Of a stretch of DNA of 64,000 nt, positions 1 to 12,600 are shown one piece after another; positions within the stretch are counted from its first letter, which is position 1; each line of letters begins with the position of its first letter. The position numbers and the translations under genes are program-made. Under the pieces are notes generated by a model. It was not told where the DNA came from and did not search any database. It worked only from the letters and a program-made list of their open reading frames with translations. This stretch comes from Trichobilharzia szidati. Lineage: Eukaryota > Platyhelminthes > Trematoda > Strigeidida > Schistosomatidae. Where the stretch lies: NCBI GenBank assembly GCA_944472155.2, contig OX235272.1, forward strand, positions 78,994,020 through 79,058,019. Reading direction: 5' to 3'.

Positions 1-620
1 CTCTGTGTTTCGAGTACAGCACAAGCATTCAACCATTTACCTTCACAGTTTCAGCACCGTATTTGTCGATTTAACATGTTGGACGGGCTAGTCTCATATC
101 CAGGAAATTCTCTCTCCCCGTTTCATCACAAGTTAGGTGAATTTTATCTGTGTATCTTAGGGGAATTCAACCGAGAACTCCAGCTTGATAATCACGCATT
201 CTACGACTGAACTGTCAACGAACATGTCGACAAGCATAGATTAGAAAATCAATGCTCCAGTATCACATCGCCATTTCACTCTACTATGAGCATTTATGTA
301 GATCTCCCTCCACCGTTCCAAATCCAAATCTACTTCCTTTTGCTCAGTGGAGCAGATTTACACACTGATTTGAGATCAGTCTATCTATGCATTGCTTTAA
401 CGATCCTATCTTCTCCATTTCACACTTTATGCAGTATAATCACACTCTCAAATGTTTTTTATAATTATGCTTCTGATAAGATGTGTACAGAAAAATACTC
501 ATTGTTTGAAATGTATCCAAACCAATGCAGTTTCCCTGTACTCATCCCTATGCATGATCATGAAAACATAGAGATCATACACCATGTTAATCTGACATAA
601 ATTTCGCAATATATACTCAC

Positions 621-671
621 GGTGGGCATGAGGTGTACCTGGTTTAACCGGAGCATGAGTTGGTGCTGCAG
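621..671 (-). CDS. MEG 51-nt exon, array unit 11 (last in window)
   Basis: Acceptor TATATTTCAG, donor GTGAGT. Phase 1 reads xAAPTHAPVKPGTPHAH-C. The sequence to its left (1-600) matches intron around units 7 and 8, so further units are expected before position 1. Confidence 0.8.
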
Positions 672-3600
672 CTGAAATATACACAATTCCAATATTTATC
701 ATCATATGTTATAGTTAACAATTTATATATTAAACATAAACCTAAACTTCAGGGATTCCAAATGAAATCAGTTTGAATTCAGTAGAAGGATGATGGATAT
801 GTTATTTAGTTGTGTAATTATATTCGATCAATTTTTGATTGAAATTTATCACTGATATGTAAACTATTATTTCCATTCTAAGCGGATGATAGACCTTCAG
901 GCTTTTATTCTAATGATTTAGTAGCTGTATGGTTTTTTTCCTCTTTCATGGTGGGGTTGCTAATTTACCCCATTGAATAGTAGGTTCACTTGATAATTTT
1001 ATTCTTTCATTTTGGTTGACAACTTCTATTGAAATACACACACTTCGGCTAGTCAAAACACCAGTCAGAAGCCTCGTAGATGCATATTACAAAGACTATT
1101 GATTTAGGAGGCCAAATATCTAAAACGCATTCAATAAAACACATGTATATAGCCCCAAACACTATAATTGTACTCTGGTAAATATGCAACCAGTTCTGAT
1201 GTAAAAATAGCCTGCATTATTCACCATTCACACATTACTTATTGTCATAATAATAATAAATATTATTATTATTTCCGTGGGTTCCTAGTGGAACTCTGGG
1301 ATTCAGAAGCGCATAGCTATTTTACTCTGTTCTCTAAACTCACGTTTATCAGACTAAACAATTGTATATTTTGTTTCATTTGCTCCTACCACATTATTCC
1401 CCAAGCAACATTTCGAAATTAGCCCAACCTGTTGCTTTCCATTCGGCTTCCACTCAAGGACCTGCTATGTGTGTGATGTTATTCAACAATCTTCTTTAAG
1501 TGTTTCTAATCAGTCACCATTTCTTCAGGAATATTTGTTTCGTGATAGGTTCTTGGTCGATTTTCGGCCTTTCATAGTCAAAATTTTCTGGCGCATTTTC
1601 ACTGGCCGTTTCATGTCAATCATGTGGCGATGATGTCGGTGGCTTAGTGACAGAATACTCACCAACCACATGTGTGGTTGGTGAGTATAACTGATAATTC
1701 CTTTCATTCCAAATCGGACATAGGTAACCACCAGCTCAAAGCCATTTCAAACAGTCCTCTGCAGTCACTTCAATCCAAATTCACAATATCAAAGCGGAAT
1801 AATCTGCCTGATGTTGAGTGAAGTAGGGTTCCATTCATATTTTCACCTCAAATTAGGTCAAAATTACAATTACGATGCCATCACCTTCGATAAAAGGAAA
1901 ACGTGCCATAAACATATTCATAAACTGTATACATGTAAAAACATTCGCTGTGATATATACACCAAAGACAATCGAAGTCAGATATATGTCTACGCCAATG
2001 CAGCATTCTTGTAATGTAATTGATAGGAATTAACTCGATATAAATTTATAACATGAACTCACGGTGAACATGAGGTCCTGTTGGCTTAGCTGGAGCAGCT
2101 GTTGGTGCAGCAGCTGAAATATATAGACAGTTCAAGTATTTATCAATATATGAGTTCAATTTAACAGTTCACATTGTTCATCACTGATATGAATTTCAAA
2201 TGAATTCAGTTTGAAGTCAGAGGAAGAATTGTGACACTATCACATTTCTCCGTGTAATAATATTCATTATTTCTGATTGCACTATATGACGTAATTACAT
2301 ATATATATATATATATACATTTTTGCTTTCCTTCCGAGTGTGATAAGCGTTTGCACGCTTGAGCTTCAAATTTTCAGTGCCTGTGGATTTGACTGTTACG
2401 GATTGGTGTTGATTGTTCCTTCCATCTCTTCCTTACTTACTGTGAGCTAGGAAAAGTCCAGGTATGATTCTTTCGATAAGTGAGCCAGGATCATGTCCGT
2501 CATTGGCATGGACTAGACTACTGAACCGCAGAAAAGCATTTCATAAAATTTTATCAGGAATATTGACAACTGTGAAGCTTCATGACTTACTGTCCAAGTG
2601 AAATCCATACAGACTATTGTGTTCTTCCAGACTTGGATTCAGACTCTTATCAAGCTGTTAGCTTATGAGAGTTAGCATGCTTGTTTTCGCACATCAGTGT
2701 CCACTGCTAAAGCATTATCAATGGACGATGAAACAAAAGTCCACGTCTATGAACATATTTCTTTCAAGAAAACAACAGTATTGTTACTATTTATTATTAT
2801 TCTCTTGGGTACTGTGTGGAACATGGGGTTTCACAAACACATTTCCAATTTCAAGTGTTGGTTTGTAGGGATTTGATTGGTTACAGGATTTTCATCATGA
2901 GCTGACATCAGTTAGAGAACCAATGGAAAACCTACCTGGGAGTACTGGACATCCAGCTGTTTCGTCCCACTAGTTTGGGACTCTTCATCAGTACGCACCC
3001 ACCGCCAGGGTTCGAACCCAGAACCTTCTGGTTATAAGGCTAGCGAGCTCGTATACCATTAAGCCATTGGAACCCGATCCAGTGGCCCAGTGGTATACGA
3101 GCTCGCCTTGTAACCAGAAGTTCCTGGGTTCGAATCCTGGTGGGTGCGTAGTGCTGAAGAGTTCCAAACTAGGACGAAACAGTACTCCCAGGTTTTCCAA
3201 TGGTTCTCTAACTAATGTCAGCTCATGATGGAAATCCTGTAACATTTGCTCTTTGTTCTGTGCTCTGACCTCCTCTGACGCTGAGTCCACGATTGGCCAT
3301 AATCTCTCATCTCCTCTTCTCGCTATCTCCGCCATGTCACCCTAGGAAGACCCACTCGTCGCTTCCCAGTGGGATTGCACTCGAGCGCCTGGTGCGCGTT
3401 GTCATTCGACGGCCTCCTCAAGAAAACAAAATAAGTAGAAAAAACTGTTGACCGAAAGGACTCAGTAGATACTTTCAGTATGCTCTCCCAACCACAATAG
3501 CCTACTTAATCGAATGGTAGAATCACTCGAAAATGCTACCTGTCCACTTTATTTGTAAAATTGCGATGAAATTCACACTTCACCTAGTAAAAACTTAAGT

Positions 3601-6600
3601 TCAACCTTCCCAGTTACCCGTAATTTTCAATTATCATTTTCAAAAGCAAATCTGGTGAGATGTGTAAAGAAATATTATCAACGCCCGAAATGTTTCTACA
3701 CCATTGCAGTTCTCTTATATTAAATTTCTATACAAGAGAATAAAACATAAAATCTATCATCATTTTAATACGATATAAATGCATCACTTTTACTCACGGT
3801 GGACATCAGATTCAGTTGGTTTAGCAGGTGCATGAGTTGGGACGCCAGCTGAAATATACACAATTCAAATATTTATCATCATATATCAAAATCAACAATT
3901 TAAATCATACATAAACTATGTGAACATTGATGAGATTAGATGGTTGGAGGCAATCGGTAGGAAGACCAGCCTTAGACCTAGGTTTCGTGCTAGTTGACAC
4001 TCATCAGTCCTACAGGAGGTCAACCGCGAGTGCGAGTACCTGCTCAGTGGTAACGTCTCTGACTGCAGTACTCACTGGGTGACACCAATTCGAATCTCAG
4101 AGGAGTGTGACATGAGTTCCTTCAACTTGGTTACGACTTCCTGACAGGTGAGTACCAACTAGCACGAAACATTGGTTTAAGGCTGGGTTTCCTGATGATT
4201 GCCTCCAACCATCTAATATCATCAAATCAATGTGCACTGTGATGGCGAGCCACCTAGTAGCATGGTGGCCACATTGCAAACCTCACTGATAGAATTCAGT
4301 CCGCACCAAAGAGAGGACTAGACACATCACACTAGTTGATGACTAGCGTCCAATCAAATTATATGGACTTCAAATGAAAGAAACTTGAATTTAGTAGAAG
4401 GATAATGGAAATGTCATTTAGTTGTGCAGTTTTATTCATTTTCAATTGCAGTAAATCATACATATTATATGTATCATTTCTCTGTGTTTCGAGTACAGCA
4501 CAAGTATTCAACCATTTATCTTCACAGTTTCAGCACCGTGTTTGTCGATTTAACATTTTGGACGGGCTAGTCTCATATCCAGGCAATTCTCTCTCCCGTT
4601 CCATCACAAGTTAGGTTAATTTTATCTGTGTATCTCAGGGGAATTTAACCTTGAACTCCAGCTTGATAATCACGCATTCTACGACTGAACTGTCAACGAA
4701 TATGTCGACAAGCATAGATTAGAAAATCCATGCTCCAGTATCACATCATCATTTCACTCTACTATGAGCATTTATGTGGATCTCCCTCCACCGTTCCAAA
4801 TGCAAATCTATTTCCTCATGCTCAGTGGAGCAAATGTTTTTTATAATTATGCTTCTGATAAGATGTGTACAAAGAAATAATCAATGGTTGAAATGTATTC
4901 AAGCCCATGTGGTTTCCCTATACTCATCCTTTATGTTTGATGACAGAAACATAAAAATCCTTCACCACATTTGATAATATATACTCACGGTGGGCATGAG
5001 GTGTAGCTGGTTTAACCGGAGCATGAGTTGGTGCTGCAGCTGAAATAAACACAATTCAAATATTTTCATTGAATGTTAAAGTTAATACTTGACATTATTC
5101 ATAAACATCATGAATTTTAAATTAAATCAACTTGAATTCAACAGAAGGATAGGGAAAATGTCATTTAGTTGTGCAATTTTATTCCTTATCAATTGCAATA
5201 AATCATACATATTATATGTATCATTTCTCTGTGTTCCGAATGCAGCACAAGCATTCAACCATTTACCTTCACAGCTTCAGTAGCGTATTTGTCGATTTAA
5301 CATGGTGGACGGGCCAGTTTCACTTCTAGGCAATTTTCTCTTCCCGTCTCATCATAGGTTAGGTGAATTTTAGCAGTGTATCGTCTCCCAATAGAATCGA
5401 GAACTCTAGCTTGACCGTCGAGCTTTTTAGGACTCGACCACCCACGAACATGTCGGCAAGCATAGATTAGAAAATCCATGCTCTGATATCAAATCGCGAT
5501 TTCACTCTACTATGAACATTTACGCATATCTCCCTCTACCACAGAAAATCCAAATCTACTTCCTCATGCTAAGTGAAGCAAATATACACACCCATTTTAG
5601 ATTAGTCTATGTATGCATTGCTTTTCCGATCATTTCTTCCCCATCTCGCATTTCATGCAATATAATCACACGCTCAAATGTTTTTTATAATTATACTGCT
5701 GATAAGATGTGTACAGAAAAATAATCAGTAGTTGAAATGTATCCAAACCAATGCAGTTTCCCTGTACTCATCCCTATGCATGATCATGAAAACATTGAGA
5801 TCATTCACCATGTTAATCTGACATAAATTTCGCAATATATATACTCACGGTGGGCATGAGGTGCAGCTGGTTTAACCGGAGCATGAGTTGGTGCTGCAGC
5901 TGAAATAAACACAATTCAAGTATTTTCATTGAATGTTAAGGTTAATACTTGACAATATTCACAAAAACGTTATGAATTCAATAGAATTATAAAACATACA
6001 TGATTCCATTTCATTCTGGCTGGAACAAACAGCTTCAATCAGTTAGGTTTCCATTGTCTGTGTGTGTGTGTTTGTGTTTCCATAGGAACACAGGGCTTCA
6101 AGCTTTAGACTTTAAAGTTTCACTAGCGACATTTTTGATTTTACATAGTGGATATCTTAGCCTTAAATCGAACCATTCTCTGCTGGCCTTATTACAGATC
6201 AGGTGATTTTTAAGATTTCGTCGTCTGAGAATCCAACCAAGAACTCGGGCGTGGAAGTTATGCATTGTAGATTTGAACCACAGACGAACAAGTCGACAAG
6301 CATAGATTTTCCAAATGTGTATGTAGGAATCTTTAAATAATCTAGACAATTCACTTCGCTTGACAACATCTAGTGAATGAAATTCATCCTCTATCTAGTC
6401 AAAAATTTAGTCAGTAGGCTGATAGACGAATATTAAAAAGAGCACTCAGTTAAACAAACATAAATCCAGAAGAAATATACATCGAAATTTAATGAGAATA
6501 TAACCAGTTTTCATGCAAAAATAACCTCCATTATTTCCCATTCATATATTATTCATTAATAATGTTATCGCCTAGGATTCAGAGTGGAACATCAGGTTTC

Positions 6601-9600
6601 AGAAGCACTTTGACATTTCCAAAACAGTATATGTGATACAGAATGGAATTCTCAGCATTTTTACTAGAGTATTGCATCCAGTTAGTACATTATCAATAAA
6701 TAGAATTCTACATAGATTAAGGAAATCTCAGTTCATTATGACAACAACACATTGGCATATCGGTAGCAAAGGAAAGCTGAAACAGTGTTTGAAGGTGTTA
6801 GAAAAGTGGGAGCTGTCATATTTACTGGCGTAAGCGAGAGAAAGAAACAAAGCAGCACATAACGGAGAAAAAAAGAGAGAGAAAAGGAAAAGAAAGAAAG
6901 AAAAATGTTGTACCTATAAATGATGTGAGTTGGAAAGACGAGATCCAGTTGTACTACTGACTATTTAATGAATTATAGGCGTGACACCTATAATTCATTA
7001 AATAGTCAGTAGTACAACTGGATCTCGTCTTTCCAACTCACATCATTTATAGGTACAACATTTTCTTTCTTTCTTTTCCTCTTCTCTCTCTCTTTTTTCT
7101 TTTTTTCCGTTATGTGCTGCTTTCTTTCTTTCTCTCGCTAACACCAGTTAATAAGACAGCTCCCACTTTTCTAACACCTTCAAACACTGTTTCAGCTTTC
7201 CTTTGCTACCGATATGCCAATGTGTTGTTGTCATAATGAACTGAGATTTCCTTAATCTATGTAGAATTCTATTTATTGATAATGTACTAACTGGATGCAA
7301 TACTCTAGTAAAAATGCTGAGAATTCCATTCTGTATCACATATACTGTTTTGGAATAAAGCAAATTATTATTATTTCACTATGTGCTGTGAATTCAGTAT
7401 GAAATGTTTTCACCTCATTACAGGGTTCTTATACCAATTTCTATCTCTGATGATAGGAACATAGAAAAATCAAAACAAGTGATTCAACGAAGAGTCACTT
7501 TTCAACGAATTTATCATCAATCTGAATAATCATATATACACTTTTTTTCCAAAACTGTGCAAATAAAACTATCCCAAGTGATTAAGAAGAGGTGAACGTG
7601 GGACTATAAACAGTGCAATAATTGAACATATAGTCTATACAAGTCACCTTATTTCTACAACCTCTTCCTTCCTTCAAAGTTATCTACAAGGAGAAACATA
7701 ACTTCCTCAAATCATTAAGTATCCGACTCATCTGTGCTACTGAAGCTTTGGCCATCAAAATAGAAAAGCCAGATCTTCGTATGCAGAAAACGTTTGTTTG
7801 TCACCTCTAACTCTCATGGTCTTAATCCGTCTTTGCTGAAGTATGATATGTCCCATTCATACTTTGACCCTATTCATTATTCGTTTTGCTTACTCAATTT
7901 GTATATCCTTCCCACACACCCCGCGCCCGCTTATTATTATGTTGATTGTTACTATTATCTTCACTTTGAGCTACTTCCGGCACTATCCAACTTGTCACCT
8001 TTGTTTTTTTTTCGATTCAGTCTTGTCATAATTATCACCTTGCTGCGTAATATTTTAAATGCTTAGTAATCTTATTATCTCTACATCGCCTAATTTGAGA
8101 TTTACACATTTTCTATAGTTTGGTTTGTGAGGGTAAGTTATCTTTTTAATAGTTGATCACAGACTGATATCAGTTAGAGAACCATTGAAAACCAGGGAGT
8201 ACTGGACAGCTGCTGTTTCATCCTAGTTTGGGAATCATCACCAGTACGCACCCACTGGGGTTCGAAACCAGGACCTTCCGGTTACAAGGCGAGCTTCGTA
8301 TACCATTCAGCCACTGGGACCCGGTTCAATGGCCAGTGCATGAAGTCTAACTTCTACCGATTCGTGATTTAGCGCGACCCCAACCATTGTCATTGGTGGG
8401 ACATCCATCCACACACGTGACATCTAATTGGACCTCACTGGTCACGACTTCTCACTAGAACTCCACGAAACTCCATCCTGTAGCAAGTAGCATCAGATTA
8501 ATTTTCTATAGTTTGGTTTGTAAGGGTTAGTTATGTTTTACGAGTTGATCACGGATTGATATCAGTTAGAGAACTATTTCCTGAACTACTTTATATATAA
8601 GTGCGTAAAAAGTTTTTTCTCAAATTTCATATTATTATAAAAACGACCGTAGAACCTGGTGGTTAACTCGTTGAAAAGAGAAACTTCGTTAAATCCCTCA
8701 TTTTGATAACATATATATAAACATAAAGATCCGTTATTGTAAGTGTAGAAATTAGGCACTGTGGTGGAATACAATACCATATTATACGAGTTTGACCACG
8801 GATTGATATCAATTAAAGAAGCATTGGAAACCAGGGAGTACTGGACAGCTTTTTCATCCAGTACTTCCTGGTTTCCAATGCTTCCTTAATTGATATCAAT
8901 CTGTGGTCACACTCGTATAAACTTATCTGATCCTTACAAACGAAACTCTTGAAAATACCATATTAGATAAGTTTGTTTTGATGATATGATTATGAGTGAC
9001 AAAACAATTGACCCCGGAAATAGATGTCCAACATCATCTATAGCGAAGCACATTATAGAGACGGGTCATAAGGTTGATTTCAACAATACATTTAAGCTCA
9101 TATATAAAACGAGGTTGGGCCACATACTTAAATTCACTGAAGCCTTAGCCATAAAAAGATTTAAACCTGCCTATGTGTCCAAAAGTTATTTGTTATTACC
9201 TTAAACCTGCCTTGGTGATCCAATTTAGAACCAAGGACCAATTTACTTGACATTTTCAACTCCTTCTTTGCTTTGATTTTCTCTTCTTATCTTTCTTATC
9301 TTTCTTCCCTACTCATTATTTGCGACCTTAACCTGTACATAATCTGACCTGTATTGTAATTATTCATGCCTTCTTGCCTTCTATAAAAACTGTGTATGAC
9401 AAGTTCGTGTGTGTGATCAGAATGTCCGAAATGTGTTGCGCCAATACATTACGCGTTTCAGATAAACTACGTCTTCTTATTGTGTTGACAAAACTGGGCT
9501 GAATACCGAGTCAAAGTGTGTTACTTCAGTCGAACTCATCCACTACTGCATTAAAGATTCTTCATCATATGAACATGATATAAATGCATCACTTGTACTC

Positions 9601-12600
9601 ACGGTGGACATCAGATTCAGTTGGTTTAGCAGGTGCATGAGTTGGGACGGCAGCTGAAATATACACAATTCAAGTTTCTATCATCATATGTTGAAGTTGA
9701 CAATTTATAGTGTTCACAAACTACACGGATTTGAAATGAAATCAAGTTCATATGATCAAAACACTTGTGGTTATACTCTTCAATTGTGTAAATTTAAATT
9801 AATAATTTATATATATATATATACCTCAACTTTATAAACTTTGAGAAGGCCTTTGACAGCGTTGACCGCGAAGTAATTTGGAAACTACTCGAGTACTACG
9901 GCGTAGCCCAAATATTCATCAACCTTATTCAACAGCTGTACGACAACGGCACATGTCAAGTGATCCAAAACGGAAAACTCAGCGAGGCGTTTGGAGTAAA
10001 TACAGGAGTCAGACAAGGGTGCTTATTATCACCAATGATATTCCTAATTGTGGTGGACTGGATTATGCGTCAGACAGTGGGAAACGAGAAGACAGGGATA
10101 TCCTGTACCGACGTGAAGAACCTAGAAGACCTGGATTTCGCGCGTGGATGATTTATGTTTGATGTCACACAAAATCGAAGACTTACAAGCAAAAACCGAC
10201 AAACTGGTCGAAGAAGCAGCAAAGACAGGACTCCAGGTGAACATAGACAAGACGGAGGTTATGAAAATAACCAACCAACAACAACAACAGCAGCAGCAAC
10301 ATCCAGCGCTAATCACCATCAACGGGAGGGATTTGAAAGAGGTTACTTCATTCACTTATCTAGGGAGCATTGTCTCAACTACAGGAGGAACGGACGAAGA
10401 TGTCAAATCGAGAATCGGGAAGGCGAGAAACACATTCATCAACCTGAAACCAATCTGGAAATCTTCGTCACTCAGCATCAACAACAAAATTCGGATTTTC
10501 AATACAAACGTCAAGTCAGTCAGCTCTTCTATACGGATCAGAAACTTGGCGGGTCACAAAGAATATTTCCAACAGCCTGTTGCAGACCTTTATCAACAAC
10601 TGTCTTCGCTCTATACTGAAGATCAGATGGCCGGAAAGAATCACCAACAAGAAACTATGGGAACAAACAAAACAAGAACCAATCGCTCAACAAATATGCA
10701 GGAGAAAGTGGAGATGGATTGGACACTCGCTGAGGAGGCCGCTGGGTGACATCGCGCGTCAGGTCAGTGCTCGAGTGGAACCCGAAAGGGAAGCGGCGAG
10801 TGGGACGTCCAAGGGTGACATGGAGGAGATAATGTGAAGAAGAGTTGAAACAGTATGGACTAACATGGATGCAAGTGAAAAGTACAGCAGAAGACAGAAG
10901 CAAGTGGAGACGTGCAGTTGAAGCCCTATGTTCCACTAGGAACCCAAGGGAACAATAATAATATATATGCCATTTATTTGCGTTCTGAATTGAACGTAAG
11001 GTGTCAAGCTTTCGGTGTTGTAGACTTTGTACCACATTACTTAATTTTATGTGGTTAACAGGTCAATTTTCTGACCAATATACTTTTCCGGTCTTATTCC
11101 ATACCAGTTGATTTCCAGTAGTGCATTGTTTTCGAATCGAATCGAGAACTCTAGCTTGATTGTCGAGTATTTCAGGACTGAACCGACGACAAATATGCAG
11201 ATAAGCATAGATTAGGAAATCTATGATCCGCTAGCACATAGCCATTTCTTTCTGCTCCATGAATTTATGTAAATCTCCCTCTACGACTGAAAATCTAAAC
11301 CTATTTCTTCATGCTGAGTGAAACAGATTTACACAGTGATTTCAGATTATTGTACATACCCATTCCTATTCCGATCTTCTAAACCTGACTTTGCATATTA
11401 TGCAAATTAATCACATTGTCAAATATTATTATAAACATATTCTTTTTACGAGTTTGACCATGGATTGATATCAGTTACAGAACCATTGAAAATCAGCACT
11501 GAAGTACTGGACAGCAGTATACACCCACTGCCAGGGTTCGAACCCAACCACAGAAAATTAATGTGATGCTCGCTAGTGACTTCCTACAGGATAGAGTTTT
11601 CTGGAGGTCTAGTGAAAAGTCGTGACTAATGCGGTCCACCCAGTCAAGTGTGAGGATGGATGTCCCACCGACGACATTGGTTTGGGTAGCGCTAAAATCA
11701 CGAAAAGGTAGAAGTTAGATATCATGGACTGGCCACTGAATCGGGTCCCAGTGGCTGGATGGTATACGAGCTAGCTTGCCTTGTAACCGGGAGGTACTGG
11801 ATTCTAACTTTATGTGGTGGGTGCGTACTGGCGATGATTCCCAAACTAGTGGGATGAAACAACTGGCTGTCCAGTACTCTTTGTGGCTAATTTTCAATAG
11901 TTCTCTAACTGATATCAATCCGTGGTCAAACTCGTAAATAAAAACAAATCTAATCCTTACAAATCAACTCTTGAGGATAAACATATTCTTTGTAAAATCT
12001 ATACAACAAATAATATTCAAAGGCTGAAATGTGTCTACGTTAAAGCACTTTCCGTATAATAATGTTCATACATAATGATACAAATATAAAGAACATTCAT
12101 CATGTTAACTGGACATGAGTTTATAATATGTACTCACGGTGGGCATGAGGTGCAGTTGGTTTAACTGGAGCATGAGTTGGTGCTGCAGCTAAAATGTATA
12201 CAATTCAACTACTTATCATTATGTATTATAGTTAAAAATTTATAGTATTCATAAATGTCATGAATTTCAAATGAAATCAACTCGACAACAGAAGGAAGGA
12301 TTGTGGCTATTTGATGAAGCTGTGTAATTTTAATTCATTAAATTTCATTATCATATATATTCCATATACATGTACATAAGCTACTTAAATTCCGAGTGAA
12401 ACATACGGCTTCAAGCTTGAGTTTTCAATTTCCTGAAGCTGTGGAGGTGTTTTTTACGAGGTGGAAACCTAGGCCTTTTACCAAATTTTCCATCTCTTCC
12501 TAAGTGACTACAGTCTAAAAGAAGTTTAGGAATGATCCGGCAGGGGGTCAAACCTGAATAGTGTCCGTCACTGGCGATGATTTTACCGCTAAACCACCGA

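Larger units (their letters stand above)
1..6350. repeat. Tandem exon-plus-intron duplications of the MEG unit
   Basis: Intron blocks recur with their exons. The stretch at 1-600 is repeated at about 4475-4985 and 5220-5840, including shared landmarks such as a TTTTTTATAATTATRCTKCTG run and GATAAGATGTGTACA. Weaker copies of GATAAGATGTGTACA-like sequence precede the exons near 3655, 11990 and 14250. Each block also carries an old minus-strand tRNA-Gly-like SINE remnant (2320-2540, 6070-6300, 12395-12600, 14660-14870, 17640-17880, 19500-19690). The array therefore grew by duplicating whole exon-intron segments, later pushed apart by new insertions. Confidence 0.7.

Noticed and set aside
286..600. 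104-codon plus-strand ORF, recurring at 5512-5724
   Set aside because: It lies antisense inside MEG intron units and recurs only because the intron is duplicated; other copies are interrupted.
2988..3335. 115-codon minus-strand ORF as a gene
   Set aside because: It runs through a tRNA-derived SINE dimer and a LINE fragment; the frame is a by-product of repeat sequence.
10122..10355. Minus-strand ORF with a poly-Cys run
   Set aside because: It is the antisense of the LINE's CAA/CAG polyglutamine stretch.
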